Assembly: GCA_031277215.1 (NCBI GenBank)
Contig: JAITMR010000030.1
Span: 1-53,167 of the forward strand
Origin: Burkholderiales bacterium
GTDB taxonomy: Bacteria > Pseudomonadota > Gammaproteobacteria > Burkholderiales > Casimicrobiaceae
Direction of reading: 5' to 3'
DNA: 53,167 bases
In this document: positions 34,426-44,227 of the stretch, one piece after another
Layout: each line of letters begins with the position of its first letter
Numbering within the stretch: the stretch's first letter is position 1
The notes under the pieces: generated by a model
Told to the model about the DNA's origin: nothing
What the model saw: only the letters and a program-made list of their open reading frames with translations
The model's database searches: none
Position numbers and translations under genes: made by a program

Positions 34426-35321
34426 TCCTGCGCTGTTTGTTCATCTTTCTCTTTTTATTGAGTGCTTCGACTCATGCTGCGCTGACTGTTACTGACAGTC
34501 GCGGCAACACCGTCACACTGGAAACACCAGCGCAACGTATCATCACCTTGTCGCCGCATGCGGCAGAGCTTGTGTTTGCGGCAGGTGCGGGTGCGCAACT
34601 GATCGCGGTATCCGAGCATTCCGACGCCCCGCCCGCCGTTAAAACACTGCCGGTTATCGGGAGAGCCGGCATGCTGGACATCGAACGTATCATGGCGCTC
34701 AAGCCTTCGTTGATCGTTTTGCCGTCTTATCTCTCTGTCGCGCAACAACAAACGCTTCGCGCTTTGCGCATCGCCTTGTACATCGCCGACGCGCCGACGC
34801 CGGAAGTCATCGCCAACGACATCGAGGCGCTCGGCATTCTCAGCGGCCACGAAACCGCCGCTCGCGCAGCCGCGCAACGTTACCGCGCACAACTGAAAAA
34901 CATCACCTTTCGCCGCGAATCTGCGGAACCGCTTTCTGTGTTTTATCAAATCTGGGAACCGCCGCTTTATACTGTCGGCGGCGGCAGCCTGATCGATCAG
35001 GCGATTACCCGTTGCGGCGGGCGCAATATCTTTTCGACACTTGCTGCTCCATCGCCGGTCGTCCTGCGCGAAGCGGTTGTCAATGCGCGACCGCAAGTGA
35101 TGATCATGGGAGCGTCGGAACAAGATTTCACGCGATGGAAAAACGATTGGCAACGCTGGCCGCAAATCCCCGCCGTGCGCCATCAGGCTTTCATTCGCAT
35201 CGACCCCGATTTGCTCCATCGACCGGGGCCACGATTCGTGGAAGGGATGGCGGTGCTGTGCGAAGGAATCAGGGATCAGGGATCAGGGGTTCCTGATCCC
35301 TGGCAGGCACAAAGCTTTTGA
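34419..35321 (+). CDS. btuF: Periplasmic cobalamin-binding protein
   Basis: 300 residues. The signal peptide LFIFLFLLSASTHA is followed by a class III binding-protein fold: 'RIITLSPHAAELVFAAGAG', 'VIGRAGMLDIERIMALKPSL', 'YQIWEPPLYTVGGGSLIDQ'. It delivers B12 to the BtuCD transporter. The last 10 residues (SGVPDPWQAQSF) lie in a GATC-rich hairpin shared with the convergent btuD end, so the C-terminus may have been altered. Confidence 0.92.
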   Translation: MVILRCLFIFLFLLSASTHAALTVTDSRGNTVTLETPAQRIITLSPHAAELVFAAGAGAQLIAVSEHSDAPPAVKTLPVIGRAGMLDIERIMALKPSLIVLPSYLSVAQQQTLRALRIALYIADAPTPEVIANDIEALGILSGHETAARAAAQRYRAQLKNITFRRESAEPLSVFYQIWEPPLYTVGGGSLIDQAITRCGGRNIFSTLAAPSPVVLREAVVNARPQVMIMGASEQDFTRWKNDWQRWPQIPAVRHQAFIRIDPDLLHRPGPRFVEGMAVLCEGIRDQGSGVPDPWQAQSF

Positions 35322-36087
35322 GCGCATCACCTTCAAGCGTCACCATCGGTGCGCCGAACAGCGCCGATAAGCGTTCTGTTGTCAACATTTCCGCGGCGCT
35401 TCCGGTTTGCGCTTTTCCGTTCGTACTTTTATCACCGAGCAAAATCACATGGTCGGCGTAGCGCGTTGCCAGATGCAGTTCGTGCAGAACCATCACTACG
35501 GCGGCGCGATGTTTTCGGGCGTGGGCAAGCACGGTGTCGAGCGCTTCGGTCTGTTGTGTCGGATCGAGGTGGCTTGCCGGTTCGTCGAGCAGATACAGCG
35601 ACGGCGCTTGCGCCAGCATCGCGGCCAACGCGACGCGCTGACGCTCTCCGGCGGACAATGTGCGCACATCGCGCATCGCCAGAGGTTCCAATTTCAAATG
35701 GGTCAATGCTGTTTCCGCTGCGGCCACATCGTCAACGCCTTCCCATTGCCAGGCTGCCAGGTGCGGATGGCGCCCGGCCAGCACGGCATCGAATACGGTA
35801 GCGCTGAACACGTCGTTTTGTTGCGAGGCGAGAAAGGCGCGGTGACGAGCGCGTTCAAGCGCGTTCAATGAGGACAGCGGCGCACCGCTCCATTCGATGT
35901 TGCCGCGCTCTGGCGAAAGCAATCCCGCCAAGGTCAGCAACAAAGTGCTTTTTCCCGCGCCGTTCGGCCCGATGATGACACAACAATCATTCGGTCGCAC
36001 TTCAAACGACAACGCTTCGCACAGCACACGCGCACCGCGTTTTACGGTCAGTTCGCGGACTTGAAGCACGGGAGCGGCAGCGTTCAT
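35269..36087 (-). CDS. btuD: Vitamin B12 ABC transporter ATPase
   Basis: 272 residues from MNAAAPVLQVRELTVKRGAR; its ATG overlaps the btuC stop (ATGA), which fixes the start. Walker A 'IIGPNGAGKSTLL', Q-loop 'SQQNDVFSA', signature 'LSAGERQRVALAAMLAQAP', Walker B 'LYLLDEPASHLD' and the H-loop are present. It powers uptake through BtuC. Its 3' end overlaps btuF by 53 bases in convergent orientation. Confidence 0.93.
   Translation of the reverse strand: MNAAAPVLQVRELTVKRGARVLCEALSFEVRPNDCCVIIGPNGAGKSTLLLTLAGLLSPERGNIEWSGAPLSSLNALERARHRAFLASQQNDVFSATVFDAVLAGRHPHLAAWQWEGVDDVAAAETALTHLKLEPLAMRDVRTLSAGERQRVALAAMLAQAPSLYLLDEPASHLDPTQQTEALDTVLAHARKHRAAVVMVLHELHLATRYADHVILLGDKSTNGKAQTGSAAEMLTTERLSALFGAPMVTLEGDALKSFVPARDQEPLIPDP
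35278..35301. terminator. Hairpin in the overlap of convergent btuF and btuD, possible bidirectional terminator
   Basis: A perfect 10-bp stem AGGGATCAGG / CCTGATCCCT with loop GGTT lies inside both coding ends. No T-run follows on either strand, so termination would be weak or would depend on another factor. Confidence 0.45.
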
Positions 36088-37109
36088 GCTCGCCTCAGCA
36101 AAAGGAGAAACACCGGCACACCGATCAACGCGGTGAATACGCCCGTCGGTAATGCCTGCGGCGCCACCAGCACACGCGCTGCTGTATCGGCCAGCACCAA
36201 AAACGCGCCGCCGCCCAGAGCGCAGGCAGGCAATAAAATGCGCTGATCGTTGCCAAGCAGCAACCGCAACGCATGCGGGACGATCAGACCGACGAAGGGA
36301 AGACATCCTGCCGTCACCACGGCTGCGGCCGTCGCCAGCGCGGCCAATCCGTAAAGCCACGCCTGCGTTCGTTTGAGCGGCACGCCCAATGCTTCAGCGT
36401 GCACGTTGCTAAACGCCAGTTGATTCAAGTTTCGCGCCTGCGGCCAGATCAGCAACAGGGTGAGCGCCAACACCGTCCACGCTGTCCACGGCATCGCCGC
36501 GCCGGACAAGTCGCCCATCAGCCAGGTCAATGCGCTGCGCAACTGCGCGTCGGGAGCAAGGCTTAACAACAGCACGATCAGCGCCCCCCAACCCGCCGCG
36601 ACAACAACGCCGGTTAGCAATAAGCGCGGCGCGGTTCCTGTTTCCCACGAAACCTCGCCACGGTGACGCGCTCCAAACCACACCAACAACGCCGAAAACA
36701 ATGCCCCCAACACGGCCAGCGGCGTTTGCAGCCAAGGCATCACGATCAGCCAAGAGAGCAACGCGCCCACCGCAGCGCCGCCGGATACGCCCAGCACATA
36801 CGGATCGGCCAGCGGGTTGCGTAACAACAACTGCATCATTGCGCCAGCCAGCGCCAGAAGACCGCCACAGGCAAATGCCGCCAGCGCACGCGGCAAGCGC
36901 AGGTCGCGGACGATGGCGATGGCTGTCGCCGTATTATCGTCGCCATGACCCTGTAGCCCCGCCCACAGATCAGAAAATGCGATCTTGACGCTGCCGGTCA
37001 AAAGCGCCAGCAGCAACACCGCCAGCGCCAGCGCCGCCAGCGCGGACAAAATCGCCCAAGCGCGTTGTCGGCGCTGGTGAAACGGGGGAGAAGCGGTGAA
37101 GTCAGGCAT
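36084..37109 (-). CDS. btuC: Vitamin B12 ABC transporter permease
   Basis: 341 residues from the ATG at 37109 (a TTG six codons earlier is possible). About ten membrane helices are visible. Typical segments are 'LRLPRALAAFACGGLLALAG', 'MMQLLLRNPLADPYVLGVSG' and 'CLPFVGLIVPHALRLLLGND'. It is of the FecCD/BtuC family. It is transcribed towards btuF and has no riboswitch of its own that I can see. Confidence 0.92.
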   Translation of the reverse strand: MPDFTASPPFHQRRQRAWAILSALAALALAVLLLALLTGSVKIAFSDLWAGLQGHGDDNTATAIAIVRDLRLPRALAAFACGGLLALAGAMMQLLLRNPLADPYVLGVSGGAAVGALLSWLIVMPWLQTPLAVLGALFSALLVWFGARHRGEVSWETGTAPRLLLTGVVVAAGWGALIVLLLSLAPDAQLRSALTWLMGDLSGAAMPWTAWTVLALTLLLIWPQARNLNQLAFSNVHAEALGVPLKRTQAWLYGLAALATAAAVVTAGCLPFVGLIVPHALRLLLGNDQRILLPACALGGGAFLVLADTAARVLVAPQALPTGVFTALIGVPVFLLLLRRA

Positions 37110-37285
37110 CGAGCGTAGGGTGGACAAAGGCCTTCAGGCCGTGCCCACCGGCAGAAATCCGTAAACACAAACGCTTATTTTATAGAGAAATGGCCATCGT
37201 TGATTCTAATTCCTTTGCGACACATCGCGGGCGCGATGAATCGCGTCCCTAAGCATTTATAATGCGCTCTCGAAGGACGATCACG

Positions 37286-37855
37286 ATGAACAAGGCTTTT
37301 ACCCGGGAAGATGTGGACGTTGAGGACGATGACGAATTTTCGTCTGCGCCGTCATTGCCCGCCAACGCGCCCAATTACATGACGCCGACCGGCTTTGCCC
37401 GGCTGAAGGAGGAGCTTGATCAACTGACCGGCGACGAACGCCCTGCGCTGGTGGCGACTGTCGCCTGGGCGGCTGGCAACGGCGATCGCTCCGAGAACGG
37501 CGACTATATTTACGGCAAGAAGCGGCTGCGCGAGATCGACCGCCGTATCCGTTTTCTGGTCAAGCGCCTCGACAGTGCGGTGGTAGTCGATCCGGCCGAG
37601 CGGCGCGACGACGGCGAGCGCATTTATTTCGGCGCCACTGTCGATATTGTCAATGATGACGGCGAAGAGCGTACCGTCACCATCGTCGGCGTTGACGAAT
37701 TCGACCCGACGCGCGGCCATATCAGTTGGGTATCGCCGATGGCGGCGGCGCTGCTGCGTTCCCGTGTCGGCGATACCGTGACCTTGCGCACTCCCGTCGG
37801 CATCGAAGAAATCACCGTTGCCGATGTTCGTTACATTGAAATAGACAATTATTGA
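37286..37855 (+). CDS. greB: Transcription elongation factor GreB
   Basis: 189 residues from the ATG at 37286, with AAGGA eight bases upstream. It rescues backtracked RNA polymerase by stimulating transcript cleavage. The N-terminal coiled coil includes 'GFARLKEELDQLTGDERPAL' and the acidic-tip region 'GNGDRSENGDYIYGKKRLRE'. The C-terminal FKBP-like part includes 'ISWVSPMAAALLRSRVGDTV'. A TATAAT lies at 37258, but without a good -35. A hairpin (GGGCGCGAT...ATCGCGTCCC) lies at about 37230-37250. Confidence 0.94.
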   Translation: MNKAFTREDVDVEDDDEFSSAPSLPANAPNYMTPTGFARLKEELDQLTGDERPALVATVAWAAGNGDRSENGDYIYGKKRLREIDRRIRFLVKRLDSAVVVDPAERRDDGERIYFGATVDIVNDDGEERTVTIVGVDEFDPTRGHISWVSPMAAALLRSRVGDTVTLRTPVGIEEITVADVRYIEIDNY

Positions 37856-37935
37856 CTCCCGCGATGGGGACGCCTATAGTATCCTTATCTCATTCGTGAT
37901 TTTCTCCGTTTTGATGCTTTTCCCAAACCCGATTC

Positions 37936-38136
37936 ATGGATACCGAACTTCGCATTCTCGAAAAAAAACTGCACACGCTTTTTGAGCACACCCGCGCATT
38001 GCGCATGGCCAACGAAGCCCTGCGCCGCGATCTTGTTCGCGCCCGTGAAGAAAATCAGGTTTTGACACGGCGCACTCAAGAGGCGAGTGCGCGTCTTGAA
38101 GCGATGTTGTCGCGTTTACCGGAGGTGTCGTCATGA
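37936..38136 (+). CDS. Small coiled-coil protein upstream of zapA (TIGR02449-like)
   Basis: 66 residues, nearly all one coiled coil (LRILEKKLHTLFEHTRALRM and on). Short proteins of this kind commonly precede zapA and are thought to act in cell division like ZapB. The function is inferred from position. The stop overlaps the zapA start (ATGA). Confidence 0.78.
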   Translation: MDTELRILEKKLHTLFEHTRALRMANEALRRDLVRAREENQVLTRRTQEASARLEAMLSRLPEVSS

Positions 38137-38483
38137 CCGCTTCTTCGGAACGAACGCTAGCGCTTGATGTTCATATTCTGGGGCGAGCTTACAAAGTTGC
38201 CTGCAAAGAACGGGAACGGGCGGCGTTGCTCGAAGCCGTTTCGATGTTGAACGAGCGAATGGAAGCCATTCAGAGCGGCAACAAATCTATCAGCATCGAA
38301 CGTATCGCCGTTATTGCCGCGCTCAATATTGCCAACGAATTATTGCAAATGCGCACGGAACGCGACAACGCACGGAAAGAGGCTGCTTCAATTCCAGAAG
38401 ACGCTACGCAAATGCAACAGCGGTTGCGCGAATTGCATTTATCAATCGACAAAGTGCTGGCCGAACCCGAAAAATTGTTGTGA
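38133..38483 (+). CDS. zapA: Cell division protein ZapA
   Basis: 116 residues. 'LDVHILGRAYKVACKERERAAL' (in part) and 'ISIERIAVIAALNIANELL', followed by a C-terminal coiled coil, are typical. It binds FtsZ and bundles filaments at the Z-ring. It is followed directly by 6S RNA, the arrangement conserved in proteobacteria. Confidence 0.93.
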   Translation: MTASSERTLALDVHILGRAYKVACKERERAALLEAVSMLNERMEAIQSGNKSISIERIAVIAALNIANELLQMRTERDNARKEAASIPEDATQMQQRLRELHLSIDKVLAEPEKLL

Positions 38484-38518
38484 CGCGCAGGTGATTTGTG
38501 CTATGGTAAAGGCAATGG

Positions 38519-38703
38519 TTTCTATCCCCTGCGGTGTTTGTAACGGTCAGCCGTTCTTTGAACCAATGCTTTATGCACGGCTGCCAGTTTCGGAGACTGG
38601 TGTTCGCTTCACCCTTGGAAGCGTCTAAAAGTCTCGTTAGGCGGCCACTCTTGAACCCAGGTTCAAGAAAGCGATCGGACGGCACAGGTGGGGGACCCTT
38701 TAT
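38519..38703 (+). ncRNA. ssrS: 6S RNA
   Basis: Directly downstream of zapA. The 5' part ATCCCCTGCGGTGTTTGTAA pairs with the 3' part GGCACAGGTGGGGGA. A central open region lies between arms such as CTTGAACCCAGGTTCAAG and CCAGTTTCGGAGACTGG. This is the closed-helix-with-bubble shape that mimics an open promoter and binds sigma-70 RNA polymerase. TTGTGA (38478) and TATGGT (38502), 18 bases apart, may be its promoter. The ends are approximate. Confidence 0.88.
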
Positions 38704-38741
38704 CGCCGGTTTTCAAATAATGAAAATGGGCGTGTATTTTT

Positions 38742-38770
38742 AAAGGCGTATCGCGCGATGCGCCTTTTTT
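38742..38770 (+). terminator. Rho-independent terminator after 6S RNA
   Basis: AAAGGCG and CGCCTTT enclose an inner ATCG-CG-CGAT stem and run into six T residues. Confidence 0.85.
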
Positions 38771-38890
38771 GTTTCTTTTTGTTGCTTCGCTTTCGCGCAT
38801 TATTTTTCCCTCTCTCGTGGCGCGGGAGAAGGTGTCCCGAAGGGTCGGGAGGGGAAAAACTGCAATGAGAAAGGCTATAAGAGCGTAAGA

Positions 38891-39700
38891 ATGGAAACCG
38901 TATTGATCTTCGCCGGGTTGTTGCTGTTGGGAGCGGTTGTCGGTTTTCTTGCCGGATTGCTTGGTATCGGCGGCGGTTTGTTGACCGTTCCTTTCATTAC
39001 GATGCTTCTGGCGCAGCATATAACGTCCAGTGAGCAAATCGTTCACATGGCGGTTGCCACGTCGGCATCCACCATCGTTTTCACTTCGCTTTCGTCGCTT
39101 CGCGCCCATTACGCCCATCGCGCTATTCTGTGGCCGGTATGTCGCACCATCGTTCCTGGATTGTTACTCGGCGGTTTTTTAGGAGCGCAACTCGCCAGCC
39201 TGTTGCCGATGGCGCCGCTGGCATTGCTTTTTGCGTTGTTCACGGCGTTTTCCGCGACGCAAATGTTGCTGGGCAAAACGCCGAAGGCTACGCGCGAACT
39301 GCCTAAAACTCCAGGATTGATCGGTGTTGGCACGGGCATCGGCGTTATTTCCAGCCTGATCGGCGCTGGCGGCGGTTTTTTGTCGGTGCCGTACTTGATA
39401 TGGAACAACGTGCCGATTCGCAACGCGGTCGCCACCTCGGCAGCGATGGGCTTTCCCATTGCCGCCGCCAGCACCCTCGGGTTCATCATTGCCGGGTGGG
39501 GTGTCGCCGATCGTCCGGACTATTCCTTCGGTTACGTTTATGTACCGGCGCTGATCGCCATTGCCGCCGCCAGCATTTTTTTTGCTCCGTTGGGCGCCCG
39601 CGCTGCGCATTGTTGGCCTGTCGCCACGATCCGCCGCTTTTTCGCCTGCCTGCTTTACAGTCTGAGCGGGTACATGGTGTGGAAAGCGTTTTCCGCCTGA
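38891..39700 (+). CDS. TSUP (TauE/SafE) family membrane permease
   Basis: 269 residues with about eight helices in two related halves, each with the family motif: 'GFLAGLLGIGGGLLTVPFI' and 'GVISSLIGAGGGFLSVPYL'. The family exports or imports sulfite, sulfoacetate and other organic anions. The substrate cannot be told from this locus. It is the usual neighbour of 6S RNA in several betaproteobacteria. Confidence 0.9.
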   Translation: METVLIFAGLLLLGAVVGFLAGLLGIGGGLLTVPFITMLLAQHITSSEQIVHMAVATSASTIVFTSLSSLRAHYAHRAILWPVCRTIVPGLLLGGFLGAQLASLLPMAPLALLFALFTAFSATQMLLGKTPKATRELPKTPGLIGVGTGIGVISSLIGAGGGFLSVPYLIWNNVPIRNAVATSAAMGFPIAAASTLGFIIAGWGVADRPDYSFGYVYVPALIAIAAASIFFAPLGARAAHCWPVATIRRFFACLLYSLSGYMVWKAFSA

Positions 39701-39803
39701 TTGCCGGTCGGCGCTTCATTGAGCGGCATTATTTCCTTGATAAACACGTTCCATTTAGCATCGTTTGACGCCGCGTTTCTCGCGCCGTCGAAAAGCAAAC
39801 AAC

Positions 39804-39812
39804 TGTTATAAT
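39804..39812 (+). promoter_or_regulatory. Extended -10 element, putative promoter of dusB-fis-purHD
   Basis: TGTTATAAT is an exact extended -10 (TGnTATAAT). No good -35 lies upstream, as is usual for this class. It is 160 bases before dusB, in the only sizeable gap before the operon. Confidence 0.45.
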
Positions 39813-39973
39813 ATTGCCGTTCGCGGTTTTTTTCCGCACGGAGTTGCCACCCGATTTACTGATGCGGTTCGCTGCTCACTCCTGTTGTTTGCCCTATCGC
39901 TCCGAGGTTTTCGTTGAACGCTTCGTTTTTCGTCGCCGTCAATACCGCCCCCGATGTTTCCGGAGCGGCATTC

Positions 39974-41032
39974 ATGATCGGTTCACACCGCATTGATGGC
40001 GGCGCTGGCAACATCCTGGCGCTGGCGCCGATGGCAGGCTTGACCGACAAACCGTTTCGGGCGTTATGCCGACATTGGGGCGCGAGTTACACCGTTGCGG
40101 AGATGATCAGCGCACAACCGCATCTTCGGCATTCAAAAAAATCGCGGTTGCGTACCGATTATCGCGGTGAGCCGACGCCGATTGCCGTGCAATTGGTCGG
40201 CAACGATCCGGCGCAAATGGCTGAAGCAGCGCGTCACAGCGTTGCTCACGGTGCACACATCATCGACATCAACATGGGCTGTCCGGCCAAGAAAGTCTGC
40301 AACGCTGCGGCAGGATCGGCATTGCTGGCGGATGAAGCGCGGGTTGCGCACATTCTGAATGCAGTCGTTCGCGCTGTTGATGTTCCCATCACGTTAAAAT
40401 TTCGCACCGGCGTATCGCCGACGATGCGTAACGCAGTGCGTATCGCCCGTCTGGCCGAAGATGCCGGCGTTGCGATGCTGGCATTGCATGGCCGCACTCG
40501 CGCCTGCGCGTTCAATGGCTCTGCCGAATACGAAACGATTGCCGAAGTCAAACGCGCTGTTCGCATTCCGGTGCTGGCGAATGGCGATATTGATTCGCCG
40601 CACAAAGCGTTGCGTGTCTTGCGCGAAACCAACGCCGACGGCGTGATGATCGGGCGAGCCGCGCTTGGACAGCCCTGGTTGTTTCGAGACATCGCGCATT
40701 TTGCGGCGCATGGAGTTTTGCCTTTGCCACTGACGCTGGAAGAACGCTTCGCGGTGATTGATTCTCACCTCACCGCGCTTTACGAATTTTACGGCGAAGC
40801 GCACGGCGTCCGGATTGCACGCAAACATCTCGCCTATTATTTGCGCCATTTGCTTCGTCATTTTCCCGCTTTAGAAAACAACGAAGCAAAAAGTCTGCGG
40901 CAGCACCTCAATACTGTTGATACCGCTGCCGCGCAGCGGTTGGCATTGGATTGTTTTTTTGAACACTGTTTTTTTGATGCGACATCGGCGACCGTTTTCG
41001 CCGAAGCCTTTCCTTTCCCCAAGGTAGCCTGA
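39974..41032 (+). CDS. dusB: tRNA-dihydrouridine synthase B
   Basis: 352 residues from the ATG at 39974 (GGAG nearby); a TTG at 39914 would add 20 residues. It reduces uridine to dihydrouridine in tRNA with FMN. 'LAPMAGLTDKPFRALCRHWG', 'DINMGCPAKKVCNAAAGSAL' with the catalytic cysteine, 'LHGRTR' and 'VMIGRAALGQPWLF' are diagnostic. First gene of dusB-fis-purH-purD. Confidence 0.94.
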   Translation: MIGSHRIDGGAGNILALAPMAGLTDKPFRALCRHWGASYTVAEMISAQPHLRHSKKSRLRTDYRGEPTPIAVQLVGNDPAQMAEAARHSVAHGAHIIDINMGCPAKKVCNAAAGSALLADEARVAHILNAVVRAVDVPITLKFRTGVSPTMRNAVRIARLAEDAGVAMLALHGRTRACAFNGSAEYETIAEVKRAVRIPVLANGDIDSPHKALRVLRETNADGVMIGRAALGQPWLFRDIAHFAAHGVLPLPLTLEERFAVIDSHLTALYEFYGEAHGVRIARKHLAYYLRHLLRHFPALENNEAKSLRQHLNTVDTAAAQRLALDCFFEHCFFDATSATVFAEAFPFPKVA

Positions 41033-41034
41033 CC

Positions 41035-41286
41035 ATGAAGAAAAATCTCGCCAAAGCGGCACGCCAGATCGACGCCAGCGTTGAAGCGGCGCTCGAATGT
41101 TATTTTCACGAAATGGACGGAGAAATTCCCGACAACTTGTACAAAATGGTTATCGGTCGCGCCGAGCGCGCATTGATTACCGCGGTGATAGAACGCGCAC
41201 AAGGCAACCAGTGCAAAGCAGCTCAAATGCTGGGCGTGAGCCGCACCACGCTGCGCAACCGTCTGACCGTTTACAAATTGATATGA
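41035..41286 (+). CDS. fis: Nucleoid-associated regulator Fis
   Basis: 83 residues. The C-terminal helix-turn-helix NQCKAAQMLGVSRTTLRNRL is close to the canonical Fis motif. The N-terminal part is shorter than in enterobacteria, as is usual in betaproteobacteria. It lies 2 bases after dusB and 6 bases before purH, so expression is coupled with growth genes. Confidence 0.94.
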   Translation: MKKNLAKAARQIDASVEAALECYFHEMDGEIPDNLYKMVIGRAERALITAVIERAQGNQCKAAQMLGVSRTTLRNRLTVYKLI

Positions 41287-41292
41287 GGCACC

Positions 41293-42894
41293 ATGTCGAA
41301 AGAAAAAATGACTTCTGAAAAAACTGCGCCGGTGTGCTGCGCCTTGTTGTCCGTATCGGACAAAACCGGCATTGTTGAATTCGCAAAAGAATTGCACGCA
41401 CGCGGCGTCAGTTTGTTATCCACCGGAGGCACGGCGGCAGCGTTGACCCGGGCAGGTTTGCCTGTCACCGAAGTCGGACAACACACCGGCTTTCCTGAAA
41501 TGCTCGACGGTCGCGTCAAAACACTGCATCCGAAAATTCACGGCGGCATTCTGGCGCGGCGCGATTTTCCCGAGCACGTCAAGGCGCTTGCCGATCACAA
41601 CATCGCCACCATCGATCTTGTCGTCGTCAATCTGTACCCGTTCCGTGAAACCGTGGCGCGTGATGGATGCACGCTCGATGATGCGATTGAAAACATCGAC
41701 ATCGGCGGCCCTTCCATGGTGCGCGCTGCCGCCAAAAACTGGAAACACGTCGGCATCGTTGTTGATCCTGCCGATTATCCGGCATTGCTTGAAGCGCTCG
41801 ACAACCACAGCAACGCGCTTCCGGAAGCGTTGCGCTTCGATCTGGCGCGTAAAGCTTTTTCGCACACCGCGTCTTACGATGGCGCGATTGCCAACTGGCT
41901 CACCGCTCGCAACGAAGAAGGCGTTTCGGAAGATTTTCCGCAATCATTCCACTACCACGGCGTTTGTGTGCAGACCTTGCGTTACGGCGAAAACCCGCAT
42001 CAGAAAGCCGCGTTCTACCGTGACGAAACGCCGCCTGCCGGCTCGCTGTCTACCTTCACATTGCTACAAGGCAAAGCGCTGTCGTACAACAACCTCGCAG
42101 ACAGTGACGCCGCGTGGGAATGCGTCAAAGCCTTGCCCGCCACGGCGTGCGTCATCGTCAAACACGCCAACCCGTGCGGCGTTGCTGTTGCCGACAGTCC
42201 GCTTGATGCATACCGTAAAGCGTGGGCCACCGATCCGGTGTCGGCTTTCGGCGGCATTATCGCTTTCAACAACGCGGTTGATGAAGTTGCAGCAACAGCA
42301 GTGTGCGAACAATTTCTTGAAGTTTTAATCGCGCCTGCTTATACCGAAGCTGCCCGAGCCGTCCTTTCCAAAAAACCGAATGTGCGCGTGCTGGAGATTG
42401 CGCTACCGAAAACGGGCAACGAATCGCTAATCCTCGACTTCAAACGGATCGGCGGCGGATTGTTGGTGCAAAGCGCCGACAACTTCACCGCCGCACCCGA
42501 TACCTGGCGTGTCGTTACCCAAAAAGCGCCGACATCCGATGAAATGCGCGACCTCGTGTTCGCCTGGAACGTCGCCAAATACGTCAAGTCGAACACCATC
42601 GTTTACGCTCGTCATCTGCAAACCGTCGGCGTTGGCGCAGGTCAAATGAGTCGCATCGACTCGGCGCGAATCGCTGCGTTAAAAGCGCAGCAAGCCAACT
42701 TGTCCTTACAAGGCTCGGTGGCAGCGTCCGACGCTTTCTTCCCGTTCCGTGACGGCCTCGATGTGATCGTCGATTACGGCGCTACGGCTGTGGTACAACC
42801 CGGCGGCAGCTTGCGCGACGAGGAAGTGATTGCCGCCGCCAACGAACGTGGTATCACCATGGTGTTCACCGGCATGCGTCACTTCCGCCATTGA
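41293..42894 (+). CDS. purH: Bifunctional AICAR transformylase / IMP cyclohydrolase
   Basis: 533 residues. It performs the last two steps of IMP synthesis. The N-terminal cyclohydrolase has '[19 protein letters not shown]' and '[14 protein letters not shown]'. The C-terminal transformylase has '[12 protein letters not shown]' with the catalytic Lys-His, and ends '[20 protein letters not shown]' then GMRHFRH. Full length. Confidence 0.97.
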   Translation: MSKEKMTSEKTAPVCCALLSVSDKTGIVEFAKELHARGVSLLSTGGTAAALTRAGLPVTEVGQHTGFPEMLDGRVKTLHPKIHGGILARRDFPEHVKALADHNIATIDLVVVNLYPFRETVARDGCTLDDAIENIDIGGPSMVRAAAKNWKHVGIVVDPADYPALLEALDNHSNALPEALRFDLARKAFSHTASYDGAIANWLTARNEEGVSEDFPQSFHYHGVCVQTLRYGENPHQKAAFYRDETPPAGSLSTFTLLQGKALSYNNLADSDAAWECVKALPATACVIVKHANPCGVAVADSPLDAYRKAWATDPVSAFGGIIAFNNAVDEVAATAVCEQFLEVLIAPAYTEAARAVLSKKPNVRVLEIALPKTGNESLILDFKRIGGGLLVQSADNFTAAPDTWRVVTQKAPTSDEMRDLVFAWNVAKYVKSNTIVYARHLQTVGVGAGQMSRIDSARIAALKAQQANLSLQGSVAASDAFFPFRDGLDVIVDYGATAVVQPGGSLRDEEVIAAANERGITMVFTGMRHFRH

Positions 42895-42922
42895 TGTCTT
42901 CACATTTCACAGTCTTTCAATC

Positions 42923-44227
42923 ATGAATCTTCTCATCATCGGTAACGGCGGTCGTGAGCACGCTTTTGCCTGGAAAGCGGCGCAATCGCCGCGTATCGGC
43001 AAAGTCTTCGTCGCGCCAGGCAACGCCGGTACGGCAGGCGAAGATGGCGTGTTCAATGTTCCGATTTTGCCAACACCCGACCATTTTCACGAATTGATTG
43101 ATTTCGTGCGTCAGGAAAACATTGCCATGACCCTTGTCGGCCCGGAAGCGCCGCTGGCCACCGGTATCGTCGATGCGTTTCAGGAAGCCGGGCTGTCCAT
43201 TTTTGGCCCGACGCAAGCCGCAGCGCAACTCGAAAGCTCGAAAGATTTCGCCAAGCGATTCATGCAGCGGCATCGCATTCCTACCGCGTCCTCGCAAACT
43301 TTCACCGATCTTGTCGCCGCCTGCGCTTACATCGAAACGCATACATTGCCGGTCGTGATCAAAGCCGATGGCTTGGCGGCGGGTAAAGGCGTTGTTGTTG
43401 CGGCAACACGCGAAGAAGCATTGGCGACGCTCACCGATATGTTGAGCGGCGATGCGTTAGGTGATGCGGGCGCTCGCGTAGTGATCGAAACATTTCTTGA
43501 CGGCGAAGAAGCCAGCTTTATTGTGATGAGCGATGGCGTTCATGTTTTGCCTTTGGCTTCGAGTCAGGATCACAAACGGCTGCGCGACAACGACGAAGGC
43601 CCCAACACGGGCGGGATGGGCGCCTATTCTCCGGCGCCAGTGATTACGCCTGAGCTGCACGCCCGTATCATGCGCGAAATCATCATGCCGACCATTCAGG
43701 GAATGGCGGAAGAGAATCATCTGTTTACAGGGTTCCTGTACGCGGGAGTGATGATCAGCCCACAGGGTGATCCGTATGTGATTGAATTCAACTGTCGGAT
43801 GGGCGATCCGGAAACGCAGCCCATCATGATGCGTCTGCGCACCGATCTTGTCGATCTTGTCGAGCATGGTATTAATGGCACGCTCAATGCTGTCGAGTGC
43901 GAATGGGATCGGCAAGCTGCGCTTGGTGTTGTGCTCGCTGCGCCCGGTTATCCGCAGGCACCGAAAACCGGTACGCCGATGGCGGGGCTTGATGCGGACA
44001 GCGACAGTCATGGCAAGGTAAAGATTTTTCATGCGGGCACACGGAAAGAAAGTGACGCTATTGTCACCTCCGGTGGCCGGGTGTTGTGTGTTACCGCTCT
44101 TGGCGAATCCATCAAACTCGCACAACGCGCCGCCTATCAAGTTGCCGATGCCGTGACCTTTGAAGGAAAGCAATGCAGGCGCGACATCGGCCATCGCGCA
44201 TTGTCGCGCCCGACCGTTACGATATGA
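42923..44227 (+). CDS. purD: Phosphoribosylamine-glycine ligase (GAR synthetase)
   Basis: 434 residues from MNLLIIGNGGREHAFAWKAA. It joins glycine to phosphoribosylamine with ATP. ATP-grasp motifs 'VIKADGLAAGKGVVVAATRE' and 'YAGVMISPQGDPYVIEFNCR' are present, with 'GPNTGGMGAYSPAPVITPE' in between. 28 bases after purH; the stop overlaps the nudix start (ATGA). Confidence 0.96.
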   Translation: MNLLIIGNGGREHAFAWKAAQSPRIGKVFVAPGNAGTAGEDGVFNVPILPTPDHFHELIDFVRQENIAMTLVGPEAPLATGIVDAFQEAGLSIFGPTQAAAQLESSKDFAKRFMQRHRIPTASSQTFTDLVAACAYIETHTLPVVIKADGLAAGKGVVVAATREEALATLTDMLSGDALGDAGARVVIETFLDGEEASFIVMSDGVHVLPLASSQDHKRLRDNDEGPNTGGMGAYSPAPVITPELHARIMREIIMPTIQGMAEENHLFTGFLYAGVMISPQGDPYVIEFNCRMGDPETQPIMMRLRTDLVDLVEHGINGTLNAVECEWDRQAALGVVLAAPGYPQAPKTGTPMAGLDADSDSHGKVKIFHAGTRKESDAIVTSGGRVLCVTALGESIKLAQRAAYQVADAVTFEGKQCRRDIGHRALSRPTVTI

